From: Saussurea involucrata
Taxonomy: Eukaryota; Streptophyta; Magnoliopsida; Asterales; Asteraceae
Length of the DNA stretch: 64,000 nt
Assembly (NCBI GenBank): GCA_033807775.1
Contig: CM066319.1
Coordinates: 140,294,983-140,358,982 of the forward strand
Direction: 5' to 3'
Of this stretch, positions 1-11,367 are shown piece after piece. The notes below the pieces were generated by a model. It saw only the letters and a program-made list of their open reading frames with translations, was not told the DNA's origin and searched no databases. A program made the position numbers and the translations under genes. Positions within the stretch are counted from its first letter, which is position 1. Each line of letters begins with the position of its first letter.

Positions 1-1763
1 AATTTTCAGCAACCGGTGAAAGCATGTAATGTGCAAGAGAAAGATTTTTTTTACCACAAGAGGTCTCCATATCCATGATGTATATCTATCCACACGGTTA
101 CCATTGCCTCATCATCAACTTCATATATATAATTAAGCTGGTAAAACTAATGGTGCTTTTATGGCTGTCAGTATTTACTATGCGCTATCAATGAAAACAA
201 TACACAAGTATATCATCATCATCTTCAAATTCAATTATTAGTTGTACAGACTTGAGATACAAGGCATGAGTAGATATCCCTTTTTTTCCCCTCAAGCAAT
301 TAAGCATCAAGTTAGCTAACTACAATCCCATCCTTTCCAAAGAAACAACCCACTATTGCAATACTTAGTTTTGATGTAAAAATGAAAGATTTATTTAACT
401 ATAGAAGATACCTTCTGAAAGTGATCACTCAAACATGCTTCCATCTTGGAAAAGGTAAAACTTCAATTTGGGGGTTTTTTGGCCAAAGGAACACATTTAC
501 TAAATTAAATTAGCTGTATGGGGGCAGGATGTCAACATTTTCCCTGAAATTTAAAGAATATTTAGCAAATCCAACTCAGTAAGATATTGTTTATTTACAT
601 GTAACAGTTCTAATTGTTATTACTCAGCAAACTCATCTTAAAATGGTTACTTTCTACACCTAATGAATCAATTAAGGCAGCAACCTCATCTTAATGAAGC
701 CACAAGTGTCTAGAATTTGCCTGTACTCTGGTATGAATTTGAAAACCCTCAAGTGCGAAGAGGAATAAACATAAAGGAATATAAAGGAACCACGTTACAA
801 TCGTTACCTGATACTGCAATGGGTCAATTTATTTCAACTACAAATTTACAAACTATATGCAAATATGAAAACAAAATAAAAAATTTAGAATAAAAGATAG
901 TTGCTGGCAAATGTAAAAGTAGGATTCATATGGATAATAGAACTGAGTAAAAGTAGGATTCATATGGATATTTTAGGTGTCTCTTGTGCAAATGTAGATA
1001 CACGAAAAGAGATGAATGAATTAGAGCAATTGCACTTTCTAGTCTTGCTTATATACAAAACATCAAGAAAATTATGCATAGACCCATGTGTTTACTATTT
1101 CAATAATTTATTTTTTCTCCAATTTTTCCAATTCGTCATTGCTTATACAAGTCAAACATTCCCATGTTTTCTTTTTTAAATTTACATTGGGAGAATATAT
1201 TTATTATGTCCTGCTCTCAAATCTATCACCTTCAAATCTATTTTTTTTTAAATTTATTTAAATAAATAATGGCCTTCTCATCAAACCCAAATACCCAAAG
1301 TTTACATTTTAAATTATATATTTATTTAATGTAATGTTGGTATATGTTACAGTAGAATAATCGTCAACACCTAATAATGTAACCGGCTCTAATTAATTTA
1401 ATTTGAGATGTAATCAAGCTTTCTTTGATGGTATTACCATCTCCTTTAATGCAGAAAAGAGACCACCCATGTGTTGGTGTTATGAGCATGATGCTTAAGC
1501 ATTAAACTGAAAAACAGAAGACAAGATTATGGTTCAAGATTTAATATTAATCCTTGAAGTGACCGATGATTAGTTTTCCTATTCCAGCACTCTTAAATCC
1601 AACTTAAAACACTTGGTTTCCATATGTTTACTTTGGGATTTTAGGTAGTAACATTAGTTTATGAGACTTGATGAATATAGTCAATTTGTAAGCAAGGTTA
1701 CATAATGGACTTTTTACTTTAAAAAGTGTGGAATTTGGCAGGTTACCAAGCCGTCTCTTATTC
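1..1763. other. AT-rich intergenic DNA, no gene recognised
   Basis: The short ORFs here do not look coding: they are AT-rich, low in complexity and match no family I recognise. I searched the minus strand for further exons of the HD-ZIP III fragment that ends at 1764, such as the START domain and the miR165/166 target site, and saw none. The only clear structure is the direct repeat at 913-970. Confidence 0.6.
913..970. repeat. 24-bp direct repeat, two copies
   Basis: A 24-base segment (beginning GTAAAAGTAGGATTCATATG) occurs at 913-936 and again, identical, at 947-970. The offset is 34 bases. It looks like a small local duplication with no evident function. Confidence 0.8.
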
Positions 1764-2301
1764 CTAATTGACAAGTCTGTCCATCTTCTGCAACCGATCA
1801 TTCTCCTCCATCAACAACTTATTCATTGCAGCTTGTTCACAGCTTACAGTCTTGTGACTCCTTTCTTTGCTTTTCTCTACATTTTTATATATAAACAATT
1901 AAGTTTTAACAGAAAAACTTGAATAATAAGAGGGCAATGCTGATTAGTACCCAACAACTCATTGATGCATCTTGGATAACGAAAAAGATTACGACCCAAA
2001 TCTTTGTGGTTCAAAATGGGATTTGTTTGATGCAATTGAGATCAAAGGGGTGTTTGAAAACCAAGAACTTATGATTGGAAATTTACCTTTGGTTCTGAAA
2101 CCAGACTTTGATCGGCTTTGGCTCGATGCTATTGAGGACAGGGCATTTGTCGAATGAGTTGTTGGCGGCCAGGATAGTTGGGTTTTAGGCAATCATGATA
2201 CAATCTTTCTAAGGATTCAACTTGCTCCGGTGTGTAGCGAACATACTTGCCGTTATCCATCCCCATTGTGTCCCCTTTGCAGGTCGACTCACTGCCATCA
2301 T
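1764..2301 (-). pseudogene. Class III HD-ZIP homeobox gene fragment (homeodomain plus start of leucine zipper)
   Basis: Exon 1 runs from 2301 down to 2087. It starts with a double ATG (2301-2296) and reads, after a small frame slip, DNGKYVRYTPEQVESLERLY, the signature N-terminus of the class III HD-ZIP homeodomain. The frame slips again near 2147, then reads to KVWFQN just before a splice donor (GT at 2086-2085). Exon 2 homology (1882-1764) reads CREKQRKE, then, after frame breaks and stops, MNKLLMEENDRLQK of the leucine zipper. The AG expected before exon 2 is gone. Retention of the intron shows DNA-level inheritance, not a retrocopy. The parent family are transcription factors of vascular and meristem patterning controlled by miR165/166. 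The START and MEKHLA domains are absent. The wording is closest to the ATHB-8/ATHB-15 branch; class III is firm, the branch is not. Confidence 0.85.
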
Positions 2302-2628
2302 CACTCTAAAAACCAGTAAAGATTGCTAATAGAAAAACGTTCTTTCCAAATTTCACCAAAACTGGAAGAAAAAAAAAGAACCCTTGTTGTTTGCTTATTC
2401 AAACATCCATGAATATTGCAAGAAGAGCAGTTGAATTTAATCAAATAACTCGTTCTAAAAAACTCTAATTAAATACATTTGCTGGTGTTGGAACGAATGA
2501 ATTCGTTGAAGAATCTTTACACAAAAACGAAAATCTCAACTCGTTTTGCAGAATTTATTCAAGAACTTGAGAATCCCAAATGGGAAAACTGTTCGTTTTC
2601 TTGAATCAAGAAACTATAATCTATATCT

Positions 2629-2643
<15 letters not shown>
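2302..2643 (-). other. Probable leader of the HD-ZIP III fragment
   Basis: This stretch lies immediately upstream (minus strand) of the ATG-ATG start at 2301 and has no coding potential. It is probably the old 5' leader or first intron of the homeobox gene, by position only. It ends in a TATATC microsatellite at the Helitron boundary. Confidence 0.35.
2554..2586. repeat. 33-bp direct repeat, left copy
   Basis: The segment beginning TTTATTCAAGAACTTGA is repeated at 8997-9029 with two or three mismatches. The two copies lie on either side of the Helitron pair, the right copy starting at the base after the second Helitron's CTAG end. Confidence 0.8.
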
Positions 2644-2659
<16 letters not shown>

Positions 2660-2660
2660 A
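2619..2660. repeat. TATATC / TA microsatellite
   Basis: Five or more TATATC units pass into a TA run. It blurs the exact 5' end of the first Helitron. Confidence 0.85.
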
Positions 2661-2764
2661 AATGAAGATGGGGAGTTGCTTATGTGGCATCATGAGATGC
2701 CTTCATTCACATTTTTCTATTTTCTCATAATTTTGATTTTTTAAACAAAAAACTTCTCACAATG

Positions 2765-4320
2765 GACCATTCTACCCCTAAATGAGAATTGTGTATTTCA
2801 TTATATGAAGTTTTTTTTTGGTAATTTCAATTCCAATTTAATTAGCTTTAATTTCTAAATCATCTAACTTCTTATAGACATTAATATTACCCTCTTCATC
2901 TTTCCATTTATTAATTAGAATAACCTACAACAACATTATATATAAACTACAACTTAATGCTCCATAACATGAAATTATGTTCTATACTATGTTGTATGAG
3001 GGTTGTATATTTGTTTGTTATTTCTTCTTTTTAGATTCTACTTTTCGTCGATATTGTTGTCCATCTTCATAAAATTTCCAGGTAATGATTTTCGTCGTTT
3101 TTTATATAGTTTTGATATGTGTATATGTGTGTGTCTTCTCAATCAATATCATTGTTCTTTTTCTATAAAGAAATTGCATATTTTTTTATGTTTTGTGTGT
3201 TTTACATATTTTTGTTAAATAAGTTTTTGTTTTTCATTCGATTTTGTTACAATTGTTACCTTGGTTTTTGTTGTGGAATCTTCTTCTCATTCTTTTATAT
3301 CTACATAGTTTCTTAATTTTCAATTTGTAATTTTATAAGAAAAACCACATGATATGACATTTTCTAAGCATCTCATCTTTTTTCCTCTCATATTTTGCCT
3401 TTTTTAATGTTTTGTGTGTTTTACATATTGTTGTTAAATAAGTTTTTGGTTGACCATTCTACCCCTAAATGAGAATTGTGTATTTCATTACATGAATGTT
3501 TCTTTGGTAATTTCAATTCCAATTTAATTAGCTTTAATTTCTAAACCATCTAACTTCTTATAGACATTAATATTACCCTCTTCATCTTTCCATTTATTAA
3601 TTAGAATAACCTACAACAACATTATATATAAACTACAACTTAATGCTCCATAACATGGAATTATGTTCTATACTATGTTGTATTAGGGTTGTATATTTGT
3701 TTGTTATTTCTTCTTTGTAGATTCTACTTTTCGTCGATATTGTTGTCCATCTTCATAAAATTTCCAGGTAATGATTTTCGTCGTTTTTATATAGTTTTGA
3801 TATGTATAGTGCGTGTCTTCCCAATCAATATCATTGTTCTTTTTCTATAAAGAAGTTGCATATTTTTTTAATGTTTTGTGTGTTTTACATATTTTTGTTA
3901 AATAAGTTTTTGTTTTTCATTCGATTTAGTTACAATTGTTACCTTGGTTTTTGTTATGGATTTTTCTTCTCATTCTTTTATATCTACATAGTTTCTTAAT
4001 TTTCAATTTGTAATTTTATAAGAAAAACCACATGATATGACATTTTCTAAGCATCTCATATTTTTTCCCCTCATATTTTGCATTTTTTTAATGTTGTGTG
4101 TGTCTTACATATTGTTGTTAAATAAGTTTTTGGTTTTTCATTCAATTTATTTATAATTGTTATCTTGGTTTATGTTGTGGATTTTTCTTCTCATTCTTTT
4201 ATGTCTACATAGTTTATTATTTTCAATTTGTAATTTTATAAGAAAAAACACATGAGAAGGCATTTCTAGACATCTCAATCCCAAATTTCTTCTTCTTTTT
4301 TCCCTCAAATTTTGCATTTT
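2765..4320. repeat. 687-bp tandem duplication plus partial third unit inside Helitron 1
   Basis: The block beginning ACCATTCTACCCCTAAATG at about 2766 recurs at about 3453 with only scattered differences, giving units of 687 bases (2765-3451 and 3452-4138). A sub-block containing AAATAAGTTTTTG and TATAAGAAAAA occurs a third time at about 4110-4320. Similar ORFs at 3119-3316 and 3802-3999 are by-products of the duplication and are not genes. Confidence 0.85.
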
Positions 4321-5914
4321 TATGTAGTTATTAACAAAATGTTTAATTAATTAATTAATCTTTTCATGTTCTTTGTTTACACCTATTTTTTTTTATTAAA
4401 GTTATGTCACATTTTTAATTTTTTTTCACGTAACATTCAAGGAATATATATAATCAACATATTTACAAACTTATTATATAAATGAAATTACGATCAATAT
4501 ATACTCCTATTTAGATGATAATTGAATATAATAGTATATGTATTTTTAATATTAAAATGATATAATAAATATAAATAAGTAATTGAAGATGACTATTATT
4601 CACATCAATATAATACCTTATGATAATTGTCGGTTATATTATTTACATAACGCTCTTTATATATATTACTTTAAAAACAGTATATTTAAATGACATGCCA
4701 CACGAGTTTTAATTTTATTTACTACAATATGTATATATATTGATATGTATTATTTTCAAATAAAATCAAATATCTAAAATTTGAGTTAGTATATAAAGTA
4801 ATCAATAAATTAAATTAAAAATTATTATTATTTAAAGTCTTATTAAAATCAATATATAAATATAAATGACATTAGAACCAATATATATGAATAAAATTAG
4901 AATCAATATACAATTAAATACTTATTATTAACCTCTTCTTTAATAAATGAAATACTTATTACATTTAATATCATTAAATAAATTTAATTTATAATCAAAT
5001 ACTTATTACTAACTCTCCCATTAATAAATAATACACTTATTACATTTAAGTTCACTAATTAAATCAATGCTTATTACATTTAATATCACTACTAAAATCA
5101 ATATACATAAAATAAAAATTATTATGAATCAATATATATATATATAGTCAAAATTATAATCAAAACTAAAACTTATTATTATCAATATAGCAATATGTAC
5201 AACTTATTATGAATCAATATATATATATATATAATTAGAAATAACAACTTATTACAATCATCAATATATAATTATTTCAATTGCATTTTTTTATTTAAAT
5301 TGAAATCAAACTATGTATACAAATGAAATTAGAATTGATATAATATGTTTCATTTTACATAATATGAATAAAACTCTTTTTTCAAGATTCTCTACTAAGA
5401 AACTAAGTTAGGAAGAAACACTCTCAAGCAAATCAAAAAAACCTCGAACAAAGAAAAATTAACAGTTCAATCATGCTTGCATATACTCTGAGTGGTCACA
5501 ATACTGACGACTTTTGTTACTCTTTCGTCCAACCATAAGTCGGGAACGGGGACTTCATGGAGAACTTTTAGCCGAAGTTGCAACAAATACATTATAACAA
5601 ATGTAAGCAATTTACCAAAATGCCCTACAATTAAACAAAACAACGTAGCAATATTATGGTTGCATGGTGAATATAATTATTTCAAGAGAATATATGTTAG
5701 GGATAAATCGATATATTACGAGTTATGACAAAACGATGCTAATTATACACCTCATTATTATAATCAATAGTCTCACTAACTTCTTTTATTATTTTGAGTC
5801 AATTACAAAGTTTGATGATGTAGAACTTCTTAGCTATTGTTTAATTATATATATCAAAAGAAATAACTAAGAATAACAACTTCATAAAAAGTGTAATATT
5901 GATTCTTATTATTT

Positions 5915-5915
<1 letters not shown>

Positions 5916-5962
<47 letters not shown>
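5916..5962. repeat. TA dinucleotide run
   Basis: Near-perfect TA repeat of about 45 bases in Helitron 1. A second run (about 6041-6070) sits at the junction of the two Helitrons. The minus-strand ORF at 5841-6101 is a product of these runs. Confidence 0.9.
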
Positions 5963-5965
<3 letters not shown>

Positions 5966-6010
5966 CATCGACCCATTTAACTTCAACATTTTTTCTAAAG
6001 AAATTATCAC

Positions 6011-6029
6011 TACCGCGCAACGCGCGGTA
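6011..6029 (+). other. Helitron 1 3'-terminal hairpin
   Basis: TACCGCGC and GCGCGGTA pair over 8 bases around the loop AAC, 11 nt before the terminal CTAG. This is the usual termination signal architecture of plant Helitrons. Confidence 0.85.
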
Positions 6030-6039
6030 CTGAACCCTA

Positions 6040-6074
<35 letters not shown>

Positions 6075-7381
6075 CAAAAACCACATGTATTGATGTGTCA
6101 TCTCCTAAGGCCTAGAATGAGCCTTCTAAATTTTCTCAATTTTTTGGTTTTTTTAATTGTTGAATATGTAAAAGACGTTTCTACCCATGTATGTTAAAAA
6201 CATATTACTCATTGACATAGGGTTATTTTGGTAATTTAAGAAAATATAACCTCTTAAACCTTTCATCTTCATTCTTAAAGATGAAACCACTACATCATCC
6301 CATTTCATTCTTTAAGGTAAAACCTCTAAAACATTTCATGTGTTCATCCATTATGAATTGTCCATCACGAAATGTCTTCTTCCTCCTCTCAACCACTTGG
6401 TGTATTATTCATTTCTAAAATCATTATTCTTCAACAAATTGTTTTCAAGGTAAACTCTTTTTCTTCTTCCCTTTCACTTGATTTGGTCTTTCATTTCACA
6501 AATTATTATCCTTCAACAAAATCGTTTGTAGGTAAACTTCTTTTCTCTCTTTCCATCGCTTGATTTGTTCTTTCATTTCACAAACTTTTATTCTTTAACA
6601 AAGTGGTTTTGCAGGTTTACTTTGAGTATAATAATCCAGGTATTATTCGTTATTGACTTTTGTTGGGATTTTAGAGTTTATTTTTACTTTTGTCATAAAT
6701 ATCTTTATTACGTTTTTCTAATAGAACCGAGGTTTGTTCTTAGCAATGGACAACGATTTTATATTCTTGATGAAAACAACTATTCAATAATTGAGTCCTG
6801 CAAATACGTATTACATTCTATGATATATCTCAACAAACTTCAACATGTTCCTTTTCAATGGTAATTCTTATTTTTCAGGTTATTTCGAGAAGACTAATTC
6901 GTATTACATTCAGGTTATACGTTTCTTTTGACTTTTGTTAGGAGCTTAAAGTTCTTTTCTTATTTTCGTCTTTTATATTTTCTTAAGTTTTAAGTTTTAC
7001 CAATCATTTTAACTCTTATTAAAATTATTTTTTTCATTTACATGACACTCGAATATTATAATAATATGTATATTTTTATTTACATAACAATTGGATATAA
7101 TAAGAAACGGATTATAATTGTATATATGAAAAATAAAATAAAGATTATGTAATTTAATACATTTAATTTACATGTAAAAAAAATCTATTGCAAGCAATAT
7201 ACATAAATGAGATAATACTTTATTATACTATAATTTATCATTTATTTTTATTTGTACAATACTCTTATTATATATATAATTAAGTGAATAACCAATAGCA
7301 TTAATTACTATTTATTTAACTTTTTATGACTTTTCATATCATATTAACTTTTTGATTTTTTAAAATATTTATTATGTTAAA

Positions 7382-8590
7382 GACTTTTATGTCCTCGTGT
7401 GTAAATGATATTTTCATTGAAGGCATGTGGCTTTTTAGTACTTTTACATGCAATTGAAGTTTATGTTATTAACTATTCATTTTCTCTTCTTTATGATAAA
7501 TGACTATTCATTTTCCCTTTCTTTATGTTAATTAATTATTCATTTTCCCTTATTTATTTGGTTCTTCATTTTTTTAGTTGACTGCCTAATGGTTTGGTTT
7601 GTTGTCAAACAATTTTTATCTCACACTTTCTCTCATTATCTAAGGTATGGATTTATGTTTATTGCTAAGTTATATGGTGTTTTTGTTTCTATTTTTATAC
7701 AAGGTGTCACAAACAAAAGAAAACTAATGAGATATTGTCTAAATAGGTCGTGAAGATCGTTGAACATATCAAAAACATGAAGGTATCTAAGGTACTTATT
7801 AGATCGAATGTACTTACGAATGGATACAGTTTTCCGTATCCAAACTAATACCCATCCAATCTATTTCATAAATAAAATGTGACCAATTATCCATTAAGCT
7901 TCATGGACAATATACGCTTATATTATTAAATGTGAGTCATTCGATCTACAACAACTTCAATCTCAATTAAAAATTGATTTTGTTTGTTTCGTAATCATCA
8001 TTTATTATTACCCTAATTCTCATTTCTAATTTTTTTCATAAGATTCATCACATTGTTAATAGAACAATAGGATATTGTTTATTATGATATGACTTTTATG
8101 TCCTCCTTTGTAAATGATATTTTGGGGTTTTAATACTTTTACATGTACATTGAAATTTATGTTATTTAACTATTCATTTTCCCTTCTTTTAACTATCCAT
8201 TTTCCTTCTTCATTTTTTAGTAGACTACCTCATTGCTTGGTTTGTTGTCAAACAACTTTTCTCTCACACTTTCTCACACACTTTCTCTCATCACCTAGGG
8301 CATGGACTTATGTTTATTGTTAAGTTATATGGTGTTATAAGTATTTAACATATTTCTTTTTGGTAGAAAATGTCACAAACAAAATAAAAAATAAATGATA
8401 TATTGTCTAAATAAGTCGTGAAGATCGTTGAACATATCAAGAGTATGAATGTATCAAAAGAACTTATTTAATCGAATTTACTTACGAATGAATCGATTTT
8501 CCAGTATCCAAACTAATACCAATCCAATCCATATGATGAATAAATTGTGACCAATTATATAATAAGCTTAATGGACAATATACACTTATA
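7382..8590. repeat. Imperfect tandem duplication inside Helitron 2 (offset 709 bp)
   Basis: The block beginning GACTTTTATGTCCTC at 7382 recurs at 8091 and can be followed, with many small changes, to about 7960 and 8590. Shared landmarks are GTAAATGATATTTT, a GGTTTGTTGTCAAACAA palindromic core and ATGGACAATATA. It is more diverged than the duplication in Helitron 1. Confidence 0.75.
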
Positions 8591-8968
8591 TTATTAGAAC
8601 ACCTATCATTTAAACGATAAAACATTAATATTTCTACAAAATACTTTAATTTTTTGTGATGATATAAAAAATATAATTAAATCGACAGATATACCATTCT
8701 CTTTCAACTCCGACAAGAAAAAAACTCCATAGAATATCATTAATTATACAAACAATGCATAAATTAGGCCAATTTCATTTCCACCATTAATAGGAAAAAA
8801 CCTATCATGCATGTATGTATGTATATATATTTATATATATTAAAAGTCCACCAATTAAAATCTAATGATTTCTACAATTAATTTGTATAATGTTTGTCGA
8901 TTATCATATTTAACAATTAAAATGTATTATATAGATAATATTTATATTACTACCAAGTTAGTCACGCT

Positions 8969-8985
8969 ACCGCGCAACGCGCGGT
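8969..8985 (+). other. Helitron 2 3'-terminal hairpin
   Basis: ACCGCGC, loop AAC, GCGCGGT: the same 17 bases as in the Helitron 1 hairpin. It is followed by TTTAGCA and the terminal CTAG. Confidence 0.85.
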
Positions 8986-8996
8986 TTTAGCACTAG

Positions 8997-9029
8997 TTTA
9001 TTCAAGAACTTGAAAGTCCCAAATGGGAA
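8997..9029. repeat. 33-bp direct repeat, right copy
   Basis: Mate of 2554-2586. It starts exactly where Helitron 2 ends. Confidence 0.8.
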
Positions 9030-10598
9030 GGGGAGTGGAAAGGCTTTTAGAGATCAAATACACAAAGTACAATTGATTGCAAGAACTCTCACATTTTGTA
9101 AAGATCAGTGGACGCTTTGAAGAGTAAGTGGTACATAAACTGAGAAAGAATATATCATCAACAGAAAAGAAAAAGTGACTGATTAAGTGATACTGAAACT
9201 CTCTCACATAGAAAATTGCTATGGAAATTATATATCATCATTTGTTGCTTTTACAAAACCCAATAATAAATTCCGATTAACTTTCAAAATCAAACAAACC
9301 TTTGATGGAGGCAATTTCTTGTGTGAGAGAGTTTCAGTATCACCGAGATATCCATGGTTCGTAAAAAAACTAAAGTTTTTGGTTCACCTTTGACGGGCAA
9401 CCACCGACAAGTAGAAGCTGCATTTCCTTTAAGTTTACAATAAATTTCTGCAGAAATTGATGGGTTCATTGGTGATTTCTTGAAGAATATAAAACCAGGC
9501 AATATGATAGAAAAAAATGGAAATTTACATGATAAGAAACTGAAAGTACATCAAAACCTCCAAATTTCGCACGAATAGCAAAACCTCCACCTTAAGAAGT
9601 CTGTGACATGGTAGAGTAGAACAAACGTAAAACAATCAAATAAGTATTGAAAGATGAAGAGATATACACAGCAGAAAAATGAAACACACATTACCAGTCT
9701 ATCATGGTGTTGGAACTCACAGGAGCTTAAGATGTGCCATCAAGCCATAGAAGAGCTTCTCATTATACTGTATTAAGAAGTATTGGACAAAATGGGGAGA
9801 TATAAATGCAAAAAACCATCATGCTTGAAAATTTTGGTGCAAAAACACTTAAGTTTTGCAATCTAAACCAAAAGTTCCATGGCTTGAAAAACTCAGCCAC
9901 TTTTACCAATTACCAATTACATATGAAATAGCAAAATTGATCATGAATTGGTTCACAATGAGCACCGATAATACCTAAATTGGTCATGAACTGGTTCAAT
10001 TGATACCTTAAACCTAAATTTGAGAAACACTAACCTGAAAACAAAAAATGTATTTCGTCGATTCATTGAAGGCAATAGAAGAGCAAATAACAACTCTTCC
10101 ATCCTCTTCGACTTATACTCATTTCTCTTCGAATTTCCATTTTTTTGTAGGGAGGCAGGTAGTAGGGAGGACGGTCGGAGGATAGGAGGAGAGGCTCAAG
10201 GACGTCAGAAAGAGGATGTGGCCGATGAAGAAAGAGAGATTCTTGGGCTGATCCAATTGGATTTTGAGCAAAAGTCGATTTTGTGTCTTGTTTCAATGAA
10301 CTTCCAGATTGATTCTGTAATTGGGTTTGCAATCTTCTGGCTTATACGTGAGCAATTTGGAGTGGGGAGAAATTGAGGCAGACGTGGGGAGGGACAAGTC
10401 GTGTAGAAGGAGAAGGGATGGAGAGGTCGTGGCTATGAATGATCGTTGAGAAGGGTATATAGATCGTGGCTATGAAATAAACCGATTCTTCAAAAACCAA
10501 CTCTTGAAAAAACTGTTATACAATTTTTATAAAGTAGTATAGATATAGAACTAAATGTCAAAGGTTTAGGGATTATTTGGTATTTGTTTAATAGTTTA
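9030..10598 (-). other. Gene-like leader or exon debris, minus strand, unrecognised
   Basis: The region is less AT-rich than its neighbours. On the minus strand it holds short open segments: 10332-10063 (90 codons, within a CT-rich stretch like a 5' leader), an open stretch near 9785-9725 ending at a GTGAGT donor-like site, and 9502-9290. None matches a family I know. One reading is that it is the displaced upstream leader of the HD-ZIP III fragment, separated from it by the Helitrons. Another is unrelated gene debris. No function is assigned. Confidence 0.3.
9187..9343. repeat. 33-bp inverted repeat with 91-bp spacer
   Basis: Arms 9187-9219 and 9311-9343 are reverse complements with about three mismatches; the outer 22 bases match perfectly. 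Transcription through it would give a long imperfect hairpin. Confidence 0.85.
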
Positions 10599-10656
10599 GG
10601 GGGTGTTTGGGATTGCTTATTTAAAACAACTTATGCTTATTTTCAAAAGTACTTAT

Positions 10657-11350
10657 TGATGGGAAAAACGGCCACTAACGGTAACAACAAATGCGGAATT
10701 AATCTTCGTTAGGCTTAACTTTCCCGACCCGAATGAACCTTTGAGGATGCAAACAAACAGGGTATTCTAAATGCAAGTAAAAACAGCCCCAAAACATACA
10801 ATCAACAACCACAATGAGACACCAAAATTTTAGCGTGAAAAACCCCTCAAAATCGAGAGTAAAAACCACGGGACTACTAGAGCCGCTTCAAATCCACTAC
10901 CACCAATATTAGAGCAATGCAAAGTCTTCTCTAGATTATACTAGAGGCATACAAAACCATCATACACTTGGAAATAAGCACATCAAGATGTATGGAACCA
11001 AAATAGAGCAAGAATGGAGAAAAATCACCACAAAGTTACTGCTGCGCAGAACCCCACGAAAACCTGACCTCCGGACCTCAAAACCACGATCCCACCGTCC
11101 AGAATGTTGATGAAGATGTCGTGAAGCTGCTGACCAAAAATCACGACGATCTGACCGTTCAATCTCCGGGAAACAGAAGTTTTCTGCAGCTGTGAATAGT
11201 AATACGAAAATGAATCTTAACTCACACTCTCTCTCTATTTTTTGCTGCTGCTGATTTGAAACAAACACACCCTTTTTAGCTGAATAAGAACAAGGGCCAA
11301 AAACACATGGGCCTTCCTCATGGGCCAAAAACCCATAAGGAAACCCAACA
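10657..11350 (-). repeat. Element A 3' LTR
   Basis: 694 bp, TGATGGGAAA...CCCAACA in plus orientation. It is adjacent to the polypurine tract at 11351-11365. Confidence 0.92.
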
Positions 11351-11365
11351 AATCTCCCCCTTTTT
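11351..11365 (-). other. Element A polypurine tract
   Basis: On the minus strand this reads AAAAAGGGGGAGATT directly before the 3' LTR. It primes plus-strand DNA synthesis. Confidence 0.85.
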
Positions 11366-11367
11366 GC

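Larger units (their letters stand above)
2644..6040 (+). mobile_element. Non-autonomous Helitron 1
   Basis: The 3' end has the plant Helitron signature: an 8-bp GC-rich hairpin (6011-6029), then 11 bases ending in CTAG (6037-6040), followed by T. The 5' end is placed at a TC (2644) followed by a TA run and AAAATGAAG; this start is blurred by the microsatellite. There is no terminal inverted repeat and no target duplication, as expected for rolling-circle elements. I found no Rep/helicase ORF, so it must rely on a partner in trans. The interior is AT-rich, with a large tandem duplication (2765-4138) and degenerate TA-rich DNA at 4430-5350. Confidence 0.7.
6041..8996 (+). mobile_element. Non-autonomous Helitron 2
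   Basis: It starts directly after Helitron 1's CTAG with a TA run, then AAAAGC and a segment (ATGTGTCATC) similar to Helitron 1's start (ATGTGGCATC). It ends with an identical hairpin core (8969-8985) and CTAG at 8993-8996. No Rep/helicase ORF was found. The interior carries its own tandem duplication of about 0.6 kb. The same end structure at both termini indicates related families inserted head to tail. Confidence 0.65.

Noticed and set aside
3003..3999. Similar hydrophobic ORFs at 3003-3316 and 3802-3999 as a duplicated membrane-protein gene
   Set aside because: They are AT-driven readings of a non-coding tandem duplication inside Helitron 1, rich in Phe, Tyr and Ile, with no start context or family match.
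5841..6101. Minus-strand ORF of repeated Tyr-Ile
   Set aside because: It is a translation of TA dinucleotide runs.
5841..6101. Helitron Rep/helicase gene
   Set aside because: No ORF between 2644 and 8996 shows rolling-circle or helicase motifs; both Helitrons are called non-autonomous.
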